A DNA stretch of 64,000 bases, from the NCBI GenBank assembly GCA_902363515.1, contig CABJAN010000011.1, forward strand, positions 67,155-131,154, read 5' to 3'. The position numbers were made by a program, and so were the translations under genes. The notes beneath the pieces were generated by a model. That model had not been told where the DNA came from. It made no database searches and saw only the letters and a program-made list of their open reading frames with translations. Below are positions 44,551-55,607 of the stretch, one piece after another. Numbering within the stretch: position 1 is the stretch's first letter; the number at the start of each line of letters is the position of its first letter. Source of the DNA: Bacillota bacterium (GTDB lineage Bacteria > Bacillota > Clostridia > Lachnospirales > Lachnospiraceae).

Positions 44551-47500
44551 GTGATATTCTCCTCTTCCTGTGTATTTTCATGAGTATTTTCTGCCGGAGG
44601 GGCAGTAGATTCCTCGCCTTGGTTTGTTTCCGGCTGGTTTTCCTCTGTACCTTCTGGCAGATTGTCTTCCTGCTCCGGCAATGCCGGCTGTTCCTCCGGA
44701 AGAATGGTTTCTGGTTCTTCCTGAGGATTTTCTTCCTCAGGTGCTGCTTCCTCTTCTGCTATCTCTTCAGAAGCATCCTGATCTTCTAGTTCTTCCCCTT
44801 CCTCTGGGAGTGGTTCATCTACCAGAGTAGCTTCTAAACCATCATATGTCAAGAGCCAAGTTAAGGTTGGGTATCCTTTTGTCTCAACAGAACTGAAATC
44901 CCAGGCTCTGGTATCAGCACCGGCAGTATCGTCATTAAAGCTAAGCGTATCTCTATAAAATGCAATATCGTGGATATTATCTGTAGTCAATACGGTTCCA
45001 CGAGATATCGTGTTATCCGAAACATTACTTTTTCCTGTAACCTTTGTATATTCATAGCACTTGTTCACATTATCTGTGGTAACTGCCGTAAGATTCCTAC
45101 CTAAAAACTTATAGTTATCTCCCGCATTGCCAATAGAAATGCAACGATCAAGATACCATCTCGTACCATATGTCCCCATTGTACTTACTGCACCTAAAAA
45201 TCCACTCTTTTCTGACCATGTGGCAGGCTTATTAGATCTGGCTTCCACATTGGTGATTACATTCCGTACAACCGCAGCATTAATTTTACCAACAGCACCA
45301 CCCTGCTCATTATTATCCATGATAATATTTCCTGACACATAAGAGTCTTCTAGTTTTGAGTTATAACCTGATAATGATGCAATAGCACCTCCTACCAAAT
45401 TAAACCCAGCTAATTCTGTTGGATCTATTTTACGGTTAATGTCAATCCCTTCCAACCAGACTTTTCCAATATATGTTTCGTTTACCAAGCCGCCCAAAGC
45501 TGCCGTATTCATTCCACCGTTTAATTGAACACAATTCATATAAATAGAATTCAGATTTCCATAGCTAATCTCTCTTGCCAAAGCATTTGCTTCTCCTCTA
45601 CGGGTAAACCCATATTCTGTTTTCATTCCTGCATCCACAAAAACATTCTGGATACGAAGATTCTTAACTGTTGCCTTCTGTCTGGTTGTTCCGCTGATGG
45701 AATCAAACAACGACACTCGCAAGCCATGAATAACCTGATTGTTTCCATCCAGCTCACCTTCAAAGCGGTTCATAATATAGGAGGCCTGTCCTTCCGGAAT
45801 TCTTACCTGTTCCATGGAAATATTATTCATAAGAATATATTTTCCTCTCGGATTGTCTGCAATCTTCATAAAGTCTGCCGGTGTACGGATTTCTGTGTAT
45901 CCTGCAGTATTGGTTGTCAGCAATGGGTGTTCTGTAACCTCAGAGCCTTGTGGCAATGCCGGAAGCGGTTCTTCTCCCACAATCCAGGTCAGCGTTGGGT
46001 ATCCGTTTTTCTCTACAGAAGCAAAATTCCATTTCGCACCGTCAAATTTTAAGGTATTGCGGTAGAAATCAGGATTTTTGTATTCTGTGGTTTCTTCTAA
46101 ACTGCCTGAAACAGCCGTACTCTTTCCACTTACTTGAATCTCATAGCAATTATTTAAACTATATGAAATAGCCGTATCTGTTCTTCCTTTAGTAGCAAAT
46201 CTATATGCTTCGCCGATACTTCCTTGCTTTTTATCAGCACCTGCTTCACCAATAGCAATACTATTTTCCATCCATGTTCCCATGTCAGAATTAAATTGAA
46301 CCATACCGATAAATCCAGATCCATCCGTCTGGCTGGAAGCCGCCTTAGTTCTCATGTTAGAAACTACCTGTTTTACGGTATTGGATGTATCATATTCACT
46401 ATACCCCAAAACACCGCCTTGTGTATTTCCATTTACTGTAATCTCTCCACCTACATAACTGTCAGTGATATGGCAGCCACCATTCAAATAAGCAATCAAA
46501 CCTCCAACCATTTTGTCAGAATCTTGTCCCCATAATGGTCCATAAGGATTGACATTTAATCCTTCAGCCCACACTTCGCTAACTACTGAATTCTGGGCAG
46601 AGCCCGCAAGAGCACCCGTATTTTTCCCTCCGGCCACAAGAATGTTTTTCAGCGCCAGTCTGGAAATTTTTGCCCCGTTTAATGTCTTAGCGATTGCATT
46701 TGCACCCTGATTGCTATTCCATACTTCTACCTTTGCATCAGATACTTTTAAATTGTTCACGGTACCTGATAAGGTATCAAACAGCGGTGCACCATATAGT
46801 TCTCGAATGGTCAATCCATTTCCATCCAGCTCTCCTCTAAAGTTTCCAAGGAAGGAACCATTCTGTGCTTTCTTCCCATAAAGCGAAATGGAATTCATCA
46901 AAATATATTTTCCGGAGCCGTCACGGATTGCCAGAAGTTCCTCTGCTGTCCGGATTGCCTGATATCCTGCCGGTACATTCTGCTGCAGCGGTGCTTCTTC
47001 TTCCGGTTTTACCTCCGTACCCGGTGGTCTTACACCTTCTGTTGGCATTGTTTTTAATCCCGGATATCCATTCTGAGAAACCTTAGACCAATCCCATACA
47101 TCAGAATTTAACTGCATACTATTGGCATAAAAATCTGCTGTCAAGAGTTCCTCATTAATCACTCCCTTTGGATCGCTTCCTACACTGTCGTAGCCTGGGG
47201 TATCCGTATTAATAAAGCAATTTGTAAATGGTTTCAGTTCATTCAAATCACTTCCGTTTTTCATATACATCAGCTTATATCTGGAAGTGCTTGGATCTTC
47301 CGGATATACACCGCCGGCTACCGTACTGTAAGCAACTCTACTTTCTCCAGTTGCCAGACCGATAAATGCCGCTGTATTTGCAGGAGAAACTGTATATGGA
47401 ATATTCAGTTCAGCATCTACAAAGACTTTCTGAACGGAAACAGCATCTGCATTTCCAATCAATCCTCCTACATAGCTGCTGGAGGTTTTTACCTGAGTTT

Positions 47501-50500
47501 CTGCAATCAGAATATCTGTCATCTGTGACTGGGAGGCATTGGCTGCCATCACACCTGCATAATCAGCATTTGCTATCATATCTACATGCTGCATACTAAT
47601 CTGGTTGAATGTAGACTTCGTATCTTTACCGATGATTCCGGTATAACCTGCACCTCTTAAAGTAATTCCATTGAAATGTAGATTTTTCACTACAGCATTT
47701 TTCGTTTCCACAGCCAGTACATTGGCGCCGCTACTTTCATTATTTACCAGAATATTTCTAAATTGCAAATTTTCCACTGTTCCTGAAAGTATCTGGAAGA
47801 ATGCACTGTTGATGCCGCTTACTGCATGATTTCCTCCGTTTAGAGTTCCTGTAAAGGTTTCCGTTACAAAGCTGTTATCTGCTCCTTCAAAGCTCAAATC
47901 TGCTGTGAGTACAAATTTTCCTTCTGGAACCCTATTCATTTTCTGAACATCACCAAGTGTATTAATTTCCACTTTCATAGGTTCTGTCTGTACTGTAAAG
48001 TCTTTTAGAGAAGGATAACCATTCGTATCTGCCTGTTCTGCATTCCATACTTCTGAATCTAATCCCAATGTGGTCATATAGAAATCTTTTGTCCATACTT
48101 CTTTTCCAACATTCTTTACAGAACCTGTTTCTGATGCGGAAGCAATACCATTGGACGCTGCAAATTCATACCCATTTATAATCTGTGTAATATCTCCGCT
48201 GAGTTTATGCATATTGGCACCCACATCACCTACGGAACAAATATTTTTATAAGTATTTTCACCTGTGCTGCTTACAACAAACCCTGCACCCTCTGTACCA
48301 CTTACTCTTACATTAGTGTAAATATTTTCTACGGTTGCACTGTTAGCATTTAATACAAATCCTGAAGCGGTTGATGACGCCTGAACACTTCCTTGAACAA
48401 AAATATTTTTCAATGTCGTATTGTTCACAGTTTTGGCAAAACCTGCTGCTTTTCCTGTTGTGTTACTGATTTTACTGTTATAAATCAGCACTTTTTCAAC
48501 TGTAGCACCTGTCATTTCATCTGCGAACATACCTGTTTCGTCCTTACTGATTTCCAACTGATTATTGGAAATAGCCAGATTCGATACTCTACCATTCATC
48601 TGTCCGAATAATGGTACCTTCAGACCTGTAATTATATGATGCTTTCCATCCAGAACACCGGAAAATTGCGGAATCAGAACTTCTGTCTGCTCCACATCAG
48701 ACAGATTAATATCTGCTGTCAAATGATATTCCTGTGTTGGAAACTCTTTCATTTTCATAAATTCTTCCGGAGTACTGACAGAAATAATTTCTTTCTTTTC
48801 CATGCCAAGAAGTTCCGGATACCCCTTCATACCTACAAGTCCCAAATTCCAGATTTCCTCGTTCAAATTCATGGATGTACGGTAGAACTCAGATTTTTTT
48901 GTCTGCTCTGCTGTCACTGTAGAAAGACGATTTCCTGTAGTCTCTGTAATGTTTGGTTTTCCACCTGCATTATCTCTGACAAATGCATCACTTACCATAG
49001 TATCCAGCACATTGGGAGTACCCAGAAAATTATAAAGCTCTGTTTGAGTCTTGTTCTCGATTGTTCCCGCTGCAAATACATACTGTACCTTACTCTTTCC
49101 TGCCAGGTTACCAATAAAACCGGCGCTGTTGGTTCTACCCTGATTATCTGTATAAGTTTCCACATGAACGTCAGAATCACTGTATACATGATGGATATTC
49201 AGATTTTTTCCTTCGCCAATAAATCCACCACAATCTGTACCACTTAGCACAACCTTACTTTCAATCACAGCAATATCTCTGATATCCGAACCGGAAGCGC
49301 GTCCCACAAATGCAGCATTATAATTCTTTGCTCCCGTAATCTGTGCCTTACGAATCTGAATCTTAGAGAACGTAGAACCTGTATAATCATAACCAGAAAT
49401 TGCTGCATTATAGCTTTCACCAGTAATCTGAATATTTTCCAAACTAAGATTTGCAAACGTAGTATGGTTAGACTCCTTTGTAATTGCTGCATTCTTGCTT
49501 CCCTGATTACTGATTTCTACATCTTTAATTTTCAGATTTGTAATTACTGCATCATCCACTTTTTCAAATAAAGGCCTCTTTAATCCCGTAATTGCAAAGT
49601 TGCCTCCATCTAACTTTCCTTTAAAGGTACCTTTGATGACAGCAGTATCTGTGGCAGAAGTCGCATCAATGTCATTTTTCAATACATATTTTGTATATTT
49701 GTTTTCACCCAGTGTTTTTAATTCATCTAAAGAAGTAATTTCTTTGACTGTCTCTTCTTTCTTTTCATTGACCAGAATTGTATACTGTCTCTGTGCTCCA
49801 ATCCAGTCTTTCTTCTCACCGGATTCATTGATAACAGATAAATCTGAAACATAAGAATTCACAATTCGAGCAAATAACGGCCCTTTTGCATCGGTAATCT
49901 TATGTCCGTTTCCTTCCAGTTTTCCAATAAATGTTTTGTCAATATAAACACTGCCATTCATCGGAATATCTTTCATGGAAATATCGTTTCTCAACACAAA
50001 AAATCCATTGGGATTTGCAGAAATTTTCTCAATCAATTCTTCGCCTGTTGAAATACTTACAACATTTCTTGTGCTTGCATCTCCGTAAACAGGATTTCTG
50101 AATTCATCTGTAATTCTCTGAAGATAACGGAATACATTCTCTCTCGATTCTTTGATATGATTCAAGGTATTATTTAAGTTTGAAACACCACTGTCAATAG
50201 AATTTCCATAGTTGATCAGATTCTGTTTTAAATATTCAATCAACGCTTCCTCATCAAAATAAGGATTTCCTTGTAGCTTCTGCGCTGCAATTTTTTCTTG
50301 AATTTCTGTATTCTTATTTTTTCTATAAGTTTCAAATGAGAAATTCTGGTCTCCAGTTTTCTTTTTAAAATATGCCAGATCACCTGTTTTTGTCTGATTA
50401 CTCAAATATTCTACAAGTCCATTGCTATATCCATATAAACCTGCAAGTTCATAACCATTTCTGCGGAAGGTCTGAGCATTTGGTGTTCCGTTATCCACAT

Positions 50501-53500
50501 AAGGTACATACCAGCTTGCAAAGCATACACGGTCAATCTGATATGCTCCCAAATTGTTTACTCCGACATCATTGAAACTTCGCAGATCGTATCTGTGTCC
50601 TGGACGAATGGTCAACTGATTGTTCCAAAGATCATCCAGCGTCTTTAAATTCATACTTTCCAGTTCCGCTGCTCCTATCGTACGCCATGTACTGTTGGAA
50701 TTATTCCAGCTCTGGTAATTATTGGTAGTTCCATATCTATGCTGCAATGTAATTCGTGACTGCTGCTCCGGTGTTAGTTCCAGATAAGCTTTACCCTGCA
50801 GATAATCCAGCGTATAAATGGTTTCAAATACTTCTTTATAATAGCTCTGAAACTCTTCCTGTGTATTAATTCTGTCCGGTGTCAGATTTGTAACCATGGA
50901 ACTGTCTCTTGAATAAGTTTTCATGAAGTTCATGTTGTAATCCACATTCGCCTGATTTGCAAAACCATTGGAATAGTCTTCTCCGTTGCGTCCCGGACGT
51001 TTCCCTTTATTCTCCATCCAGATCCACATATCTGTAACATGTCCCATTTCATGATTTAAGACTGTTAAGTCACCGATAAAGCTAGAGCTGTTGTAGTAAA
51101 TATAATCATAATTTGGATTTCCGAAAATAACTGCTACTGCACCATTATTACTCTTCCACAGGGTCTGTAACGGTCTATAAAATTCCTTAAATACATCCTG
51201 ATTGTGATTCTTATTTGCAGAAGAATCCACAATTAAAAACTTACTGTTATTAACAGACGCCGCACCGTTTGAAGCAACATTCACAAAGTTATCATAACTT
51301 GTTTTAAAGTCATTGACCTGACTGATAATCTGCTGTTTTTTCTGTTGTCTCCATTCTTCTGTATTCTGGTATCCACCGTAAATTTCCAGGTTTCCATATA
51401 CCAAAGAAGATGGGAAAGAAGCCAGATACAGGTTCTTGGAAGTCTTGTAAGATAATACAGGCAATATCAATTCATTATTTTTTTGTACGGTATTATTCTT
51501 TAATATTCTCCATAATCTGGAATTAATCTTTGGATTATTTGCTCTGGCTTCTACAATAATACCACCCTGGAAGTTATCAATAATCCAATCATTTACATCT
51601 GAATAGCCGGCATATGCAGTCATAAAATATTCTACAAAAGAAGCAACATTATTAATTCCTGTATATGAAGAAATTCTATTGTTATAGAAGAAAGGTGTTT
51701 TATTTCCCTGACGTCCATCACTGCTGCTTATTTTCACAATCTCTGTCGGAAGATTTCGTACAGATTTGTTTGTTTTTAATATCGAATTATCAAAAATAAC
51801 TACATCTCTGAGATTGATGCCGCCAATCTGGAAATCATACCAACGATCCACATAGTTATATGCATACAAGAAATCTTTCAGATATTCATTTGTAATAAAA
51901 GCATCTGTCACGATTTTTTCGGCTGCTTTGCTATTGCTATTTATTGGATACTGTGGATTGGTAGCTGCCATAGAAACTAATACCTGTTCCATTTCGTTCT
52001 TTACAACTTCATCAAAATTTCTGCGATAGACTGCCAATACAGAATCACTGTCTCTTTGAGAAACTCTTGTTTCAATATCTGTATCAAAAGTATAATTCTT
52101 CGCTGTATTCAATAAAGTCTGGAACTGCGGTGTTTTTGTATTTACCACATAATTTCTGAAATTAAAGTGTACTGGTATCTGGGATACTTTATATGAAGCA
52201 ATATTCTCTCTTGTATCAATATAAGAAATATTGTAAATCAATGGTGTTGTATTATCCGTAAACTGAATTCTCAGCTTTTTCACATTTTCCACTGTTTTAT
52301 CAGATAATGCAACAATACGATTCCCCTGTGCATCCATAGGGTACACTGCCAGCACTGCTTTTTTATTTAATACATGAGATACATCAACCTGATTTCCATC
52401 TTTAATAATTTGCTCACGATGATAAAATGGCATAAATAGTCGAAGATTCTCATAAATCTGTTTACGCTGTACATCATAACCTTGACTCGTTTCCAAACTG
52501 TCAAGAGCTGCCGCTGCCTCTACTGTTCTTGTGGCAATTGCACTGATAATTTCTTCCGGCTTTTCCAGTTCTTCTTGAGGCTCTTCTAATACATCGCTTT
52601 GTACTGTCGCCTCCAGATAGATAACTTCTTCGGAAGAAGGTTTGTCTTCCACCCCATACACGTCTCCCTCTTCCTGAAGGCGCGGTCTCTTTCCTCCAAC
52701 TACATCATCTAAATACCAGATTTTTTCATCCCATAAAAGTGTTTTTAAGTAAAACTCTTTACTGCTAATCTGCTCTGAGGATGCTTTGTCTATTTTCCCA
52801 CTCATTTCAGAAGCCGATACATTATCCTGAGAGGAAGCTACATCTGAATATTCATAATTTCCTTCATAAGTATCTAACGCTGTTTCAGCGGTAATATTTC
52901 CTACAAAAGAGTATGCTGCAGGTCCGAAAGAAATATTTTTTTCTACTTTTGTCGGCGCCTCTCCTGCTGTACCGCACTCACCAATGAAATTACCTATATT
53001 CCTTACAGCAGTAACTGCTTCTTCTTTTTCTTCACTCCAGGAAAGCTCACCAAAGTTTTTGCTCAACTGGGATTTCTTTACAACTGCGGCAAATCCACCC
53101 TGAGAAGTATTGGAACTTTCAAAAGATTTCTGATCTGTTGTTCTTTTTGCATAGGAATTAGTAACAACAGAACCATCCAGAATTTCTGCTACAAAGCCAC
53201 CTGCGTTTTGTCCGTTCACTGTTGCGTTGACAGAGCATTGGTCCACCGTTGTCTTTTTCATTACTGCTACCATACCAGCCACAGAACTTTTCCCTGCAAC
53301 TGTCATATCTCTTACATAGACATTTTTAATTGTCGTTCCTGCTTCTGCTGTTTTTGCTAAAACTGCAACTTGATTTGTACTCTTTTGTTCAATCTTTCCC
53401 TGCGTCAGCTTTAGGTTTTCTATCGTTGCTCCATTTAGCGTTTCAAATAGAGGAGCTTTCTGTCCAATAATCTGATGTCCATTTCCTTTTAACATTCCTC

Positions 53501-55589
53501 TAAATGTACCAGGAATAATTATATTGCTATTTACTTCTGATAAATCAATATCCGCTGTTAAAGAATAAGCACCCGAAAGATCATCTTTCATCTTTTGCAA
53601 TTCTTCCACCGATGAAATTTCTTTCATCTCCAGCATGGTTGTCATATTCGAGTCACCATTTTTCAGAACAGGAGTTTTTCCTTCTTTCAGTGGAGTAAAG
53701 TCCCAAACTTCTTCACGCCACCCCATTTGTGTATAAAACTCTTTTTCCAAAAGCGTATCAATGGACACTTCCGATACTTTTGAAAACTGTGCTGCTCTGG
53801 CAGTTTCTTTTTTCAATTTACTTTCTTTTAAGGAATAAAGATCAGAAACCCCCTGAACATTATATTTATCCGGTGATGATGCACCATCAAACTTATAACC
53901 AGATGTACCGGTACTATAGGAAACACTGTTTTTTATCACACCTGTAGCATTTGATTCGCCAATGTTTCCAATAAGCCCACCCGGTTCCATAGAATTTCCA
54001 GTTCCATTTACCTTTAAAGTAACTGCTGCATAACAATTCGTTACTGAAAAATTATTCTTACAGTTATGCCAACCAATGAGTCCACCAATTGCACCATTGG
54101 TTTTATTTCCACTAATACTTCCCACTGCATAGGAATCTTCCACAATATTCGGTCCATGTTGCTGATTGGACATCTGCCCAATTAAACCGCCTGTCGTATT
54201 GAAAGAACCTGTAATTTCCAGATTAGTTGAACATTTGCTTACTTTAGCATAGTCCATACGTCCTACTAATCCGCCAAGAAGCTGTCTGCTGTCAGAAGTT
54301 TTCAAACTGCCGCTGACATGAACGCCTTCAATCACTGCATTCTTTTCTGCTTTATTTGTCAGAACTCCACCACCTGCATCTCCATATTTATTTGCCTTAG
54401 TGATAGAGACATTTTCCAACTTAACATTTTTTACTGTACCACCGGAAACAACTCCAAATAAAGTAGTATTTAACCCTTTAATTTTATATCCTTTTCCATC
54501 AAAAGTACCGGTGAAATTTGGAATCAGGAAGTCTTCTCCCTGCACTGCGCTGGCATCAATATCATGTTCTAAAGTATACGTTCCACTTGGATTTTCTTTA
54601 ATTTTGTCAATTAAAGACTGCATAGTGATGTATTTTGTGGATGCCTCTCCTTCAGAAACCGTTCCAAATTCAACGATGGCCCCCTGTTTCGTCTGATTAG
54701 CTCCTTCAGTAACATAATGATCCAATTTCAATTCAAAACTAACTTGATTGTTCTCCGCTACAATCACCTTAGAAATACCTGCAAACAATTCCGGCTGATC
54801 TTCCATCTCCACTTTTACCAGATATTCTTCTGTTTTAAAACTATCCACTGTAAAATGAGAAATCTCTTCTATTCCAGCCTCACTTCCTGTTTGATGATAT
54901 AAAGTCACACCAGAAACTTTCCCCATCTGAAAAGGAATCTTTTTCTCTTCTTCTGGTATATCTTCCGGTTGTTCTACCGGATGCAAAATATTGTCACGAA
55001 GCCATTGTTTGTTTTCTTCAGTCTCTTCTCCTGCTACCGCTTCTTTTGCAATCTGATATACCTGACGATCTATCGTATCATCACTGTACAGAATTTCTGT
55101 TTCCTTTTTTAAATTTCCGTCTTCCTGTTCAACACTTCTTGTAATTTCCACATACGCTCTTGCAGCGTAATCATTTTTATATCTTTCTTTTGCAAGATTT
55201 GCTAAAACAGCAGTAAAGTAAATTCTATCGTTCTCTTCTGCAAATTTTTTCACTGCCGGAACTTTTGCTGGTTTATATACGGATCCATTGGAAATGTATT
55301 TTCCGTCAATTTTCAACTCTTGCTTTCCTAAATATACCTTTGGTAACAAAACAATCCCATATTGAACCGTTGCACCACTTTGTTCTAATTCTTGAAGATA
55401 AGATTTTTTAATACACCCTATCATTCGTAATCCCATAGGAGTAATGGTACGAATTTGTCCGCCTACCATCTGTATATTTGCATCTGTTATTTCAGGTGCA
55501 GATGCTTTTACTGGAACAATATTCTGGCTAAAAATTAAAATCATCAATAAAAGTATCCATACACCTAATCTCTTTTTCCTTTGTATCAT
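44547..55589 (-). CDS. Giant secreted zinc metalloprotease, M26 (IgA-protease-like), with GLUG-type repeat modules
   Basis: 3680 residues. Signal peptide 1-29. An N-terminal domain of unknown type spans about 30-320, then two beta-helix modules (about 325-1000) rich in GGLIGxM/GLUG-like turns. The catalytic region of about 1060-1830 has HEMGH at 1513-1517 and Glu1537 exactly 20 residues after the second His, the spacing of M26 IgA1 proteases (usual motif HEMTH). Six more modules follow (about 1840-3560), each opening with a T/SxEEL-like phrase and LTADI/LMNSI strands and most closing with FYxxT...W...GYPxL. The tail (about 3570-3680) is Glu/Pro rich, without a membrane helix or usable LPxTG. 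Likely secreted and wall-associated; a host or competitor protein is the presumed target. Confidence 0.87.
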   Translation of the reverse strand: MIQRKKRLGVWILLLMILIFSQNIVPVKASAPEITDANIQMVGGQIRTITPMGLRMIGCIKKSYLQELEQSGATVQYGIVLLPKVYLGKQELKIDGKYISNGSVYKPAKVPAVKKFAEENDRIYFTAVLANLAKERYKNDYAARAYVEITRSVEQEDGNLKKETEILYSDDTIDRQVYQIAKEAVAGEETEENKQWLRDNILHPVEQPEDIPEEEKKIPFQMGKVSGVTLYHQTGSEAGIEEISHFTVDSFKTEEYLVKVEMEDQPELFAGISKVIVAENNQVSFELKLDHYVTEGANQTKQGAIVEFGTVSEGEASTKYITMQSLIDKIKENPSGTYTLEHDIDASAVQGEDFLIPNFTGTFDGKGYKIKGLNTTLFGVVSGGTVKNVKLENVSITKANKYGDAGGGVLTNKAEKNAVIEGVHVSGSLKTSDSRQLLGGLVGRMDYAKVSKCSTNLEITGSFNTTGGLIGQMSNQQHGPNIVEDSYAVGSISGNKTNGAIGGLIGWHNCKNNFSVTNCYAAVTLKVNGTGNSMEPGGLIGNIGESNATGVIKNSVSYSTGTSGYKFDGASSPDKYNVQGVSDLYSLKESKLKKETARAAQFSKVSEVSIDTLLEKEFYTQMGWREEVWDFTPLKEGKTPVLKNGDSNMTTMLEMKEISSVEELQKMKDDLSGAYSLTADIDLSEVNSNIIIPGTFRGMLKGNGHQIIGQKAPLFETLNGATIENLKLTQGKIEQKSTNQVAVLAKTAEAGTTIKNVYVRDMTVAGKSSVAGMVAVMKKTTVDQCSVNATVNGQNAGGFVAEILDGSVVTNSYAKRTTDQKSFESSNTSQGGFAAVVKKSQLSKNFGELSWSEEKEEAVTAVRNIGNFIGECGTAGEAPTKVEKNISFGPAAYSFVGNITAETALDTYEGNYEYSDVASSQDNVSASEMSGKIDKASSEQISSKEFYLKTLLWDEKIWYLDDVVGGKRPRLQEEGDVYGVEDKPSSEEVIYLEATVQSDVLEEPQEELEKPEEIISAIATRTVEAAAALDSLETSQGYDVQRKQIYENLRLFMPFYHREQIIKDGNQVDVSHVLNKKAVLAVYPMDAQGNRIVALSDKTVENVKKLRIQFTDNTTPLIYNISYIDTRENIASYKVSQIPVHFNFRNYVVNTKTPQFQTLLNTAKNYTFDTDIETRVSQRDSDSVLAVYRRNFDEVVKNEMEQVLVSMAATNPQYPINSNSKAAEKIVTDAFITNEYLKDFLYAYNYVDRWYDFQIGGINLRDVVIFDNSILKTNKSVRNLPTEIVKISSSDGRQGNKTPFFYNNRISSYTGINNVASFVEYFMTAYAGYSDVNDWIIDNFQGGIIVEARANNPKINSRLWRILKNNTVQKNNELILPVLSYKTSKNLYLASFPSSLVYGNLEIYGGYQNTEEWRQQKKQQIISQVNDFKTSYDNFVNVASNGAASVNNSKFLIVDSSANKNHNQDVFKEFYRPLQTLWKSNNGAVAVIFGNPNYDYIYYNSSSFIGDLTVLNHEMGHVTDMWIWMENKGKRPGRNGEDYSNGFANQANVDYNMNFMKTYSRDSSMVTNLTPDRINTQEEFQSYYKEVFETIYTLDYLQGKAYLELTPEQQSRITLQHRYGTTNNYQSWNNSNSTWRTIGAAELESMNLKTLDDLWNNQLTIRPGHRYDLRSFNDVGVNNLGAYQIDRVCFASWYVPYVDNGTPNAQTFRRNGYELAGLYGYSNGLVEYLSNQTKTGDLAYFKKKTGDQNFSFETYRKNKNTEIQEKIAAQKLQGNPYFDEEALIEYLKQNLINYGNSIDSGVSNLNNTLNHIKESRENVFRYLQRITDEFRNPVYGDASTRNVVSISTGEELIEKISANPNGFFVLRNDISMKDIPMNGSVYIDKTFIGKLEGNGHKITDAKGPLFARIVNSYVSDLSVINESGEKKDWIGAQRQYTILVNEKKEETVKEITSLDELKTLGENKYTKYVLKNDIDATSATDTAVIKGTFKGKLDGGNFAITGLKRPLFEKVDDAVITNLKIKDVEISNQGSKNAAITKESNHTTFANLSLENIQITGESYNAAISGYDYTGSTFSKIQIRKAQITGAKNYNAAFVGRASGSDIRDIAVIESKVVLSGTDCGGFIGEGKNLNIHHVYSDSDVHVETYTDNQGRTNSAGFIGNLAGKSKVQYVFAAGTIENKTQTELYNFLGTPNVLDTMVSDAFVRDNAGGKPNITETTGNRLSTVTAEQTKKSEFYRTSMNLNEEIWNLGLVGMKGYPELLGMEKKEIISVSTPEEFMKMKEFPTQEYHLTADINLSDVEQTEVLIPQFSGVLDGKHHIITGLKVPLFGQMNGRVSNLAISNNQLEISKDETGMFADEMTGATVEKVLIYNSKISNTTGKAAGFAKTVNNTTLKNIFVQGSVQASSTASGFVLNANSATVENIYTNVRVSGTEGAGFVVSSTGENTYKNICSVGDVGANMHKLSGDITQIINGYEFAASNGIASASETGSVKNVGKEVWTKDFYMTTLGLDSEVWNAEQADTNGYPSLKDFTVQTEPMKVEINTLGDVQKMNRVPEGKFVLTADLSFEGADNSFVTETFTGTLNGGNHAVSGINSAFFQILSGTVENLQFRNILVNNESSGANVLAVETKNAVVKNLHFNGITLRGAGYTGIIGKDTKSTFNQISMQHVDMIANADYAGVMAANASQSQMTDILIAETQVKTSSSYVGGLIGNADAVSVQKVFVDAELNIPYTVSPANTAAFIGLATGESRVAYSTVAGGVYPEDPSTSRYKLMYMKNGSDLNELKPFTNCFINTDTPGYDSVGSDPKGVINEELLTADFYANSMQLNSDVWDWSKVSQNGYPGLKTMPTEGVRPPGTEVKPEEEAPLQQNVPAGYQAIRTAEELLAIRDGSGKYILMNSISLYGKKAQNGSFLGNFRGELDGNGLTIRELYGAPLFDTLSGTVNNLKVSDAKVEVWNSNQGANAIAKTLNGAKISRLALKNILVAGGKNTGALAGSAQNSVVSEVWAEGLNVNPYGPLWGQDSDKMVGGLIAYLNGGCHITDSYVGGEITVNGNTQGGVLGYSEYDTSNTVKQVVSNMRTKAASSQTDGSGFIGMVQFNSDMGTWMENSIAIGEAGADKKQGSIGEAYRFATKGRTDTAISYSLNNCYEIQVSGKSTAVSGSLEETTEYKNPDFYRNTLKFDGAKWNFASVEKNGYPTLTWIVGEEPLPALPQGSEVTEHPLLTTNTAGYTEIRTPADFMKIADNPRGKYILMNNISMEQVRIPEGQASYIMNRFEGELDGNNQVIHGLRVSLFDSISGTTRQKATVKNLRIQNVFVDAGMKTEYGFTRRGEANALAREISYGNLNSIYMNCVQLNGGMNTAALGGLVNETYIGKVWLEGIDINRKIDPTELAGFNLVGGAIASLSGYNSKLEDSYVSGNIIMDNNEQGGAVGKINAAVVRNVITNVEARSNKPATWSEKSGFLGAVSTMGTYGTRWYLDRCISIGNAGDNYKFLGRNLTAVTTDNVNKCYEYTKVTGKSNVSDNTISRGTVLTTDNIHDIAFYRDTLSFNDDTAGADTRAWDFSSVETKGYPTLTWLLTYDGLEATLVDEPLPEEGEELEDQDASEEIAEEEAAPEEENPQEEPETILPEEQPALPEQEDNLPEGTEENQPETNQGEESTAPPAENTHENTQEEENIT

Positions 55590-55607
55590 CCTTTTCCAAA
55601 TCCTTCC

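Noticed and set aside
44547..44900. Sortase motif in the C-terminus of the giant protease
   Set aside because: LPEGTEE is followed by acidic residues only; there is no hydrophobic helix and basic tail.
44600..55500. Plus-strand open frames across the giant protease region
   Set aside because: They are low-quality shadows of the long minus-strand gene, without ribosome sites or recognisable domains.
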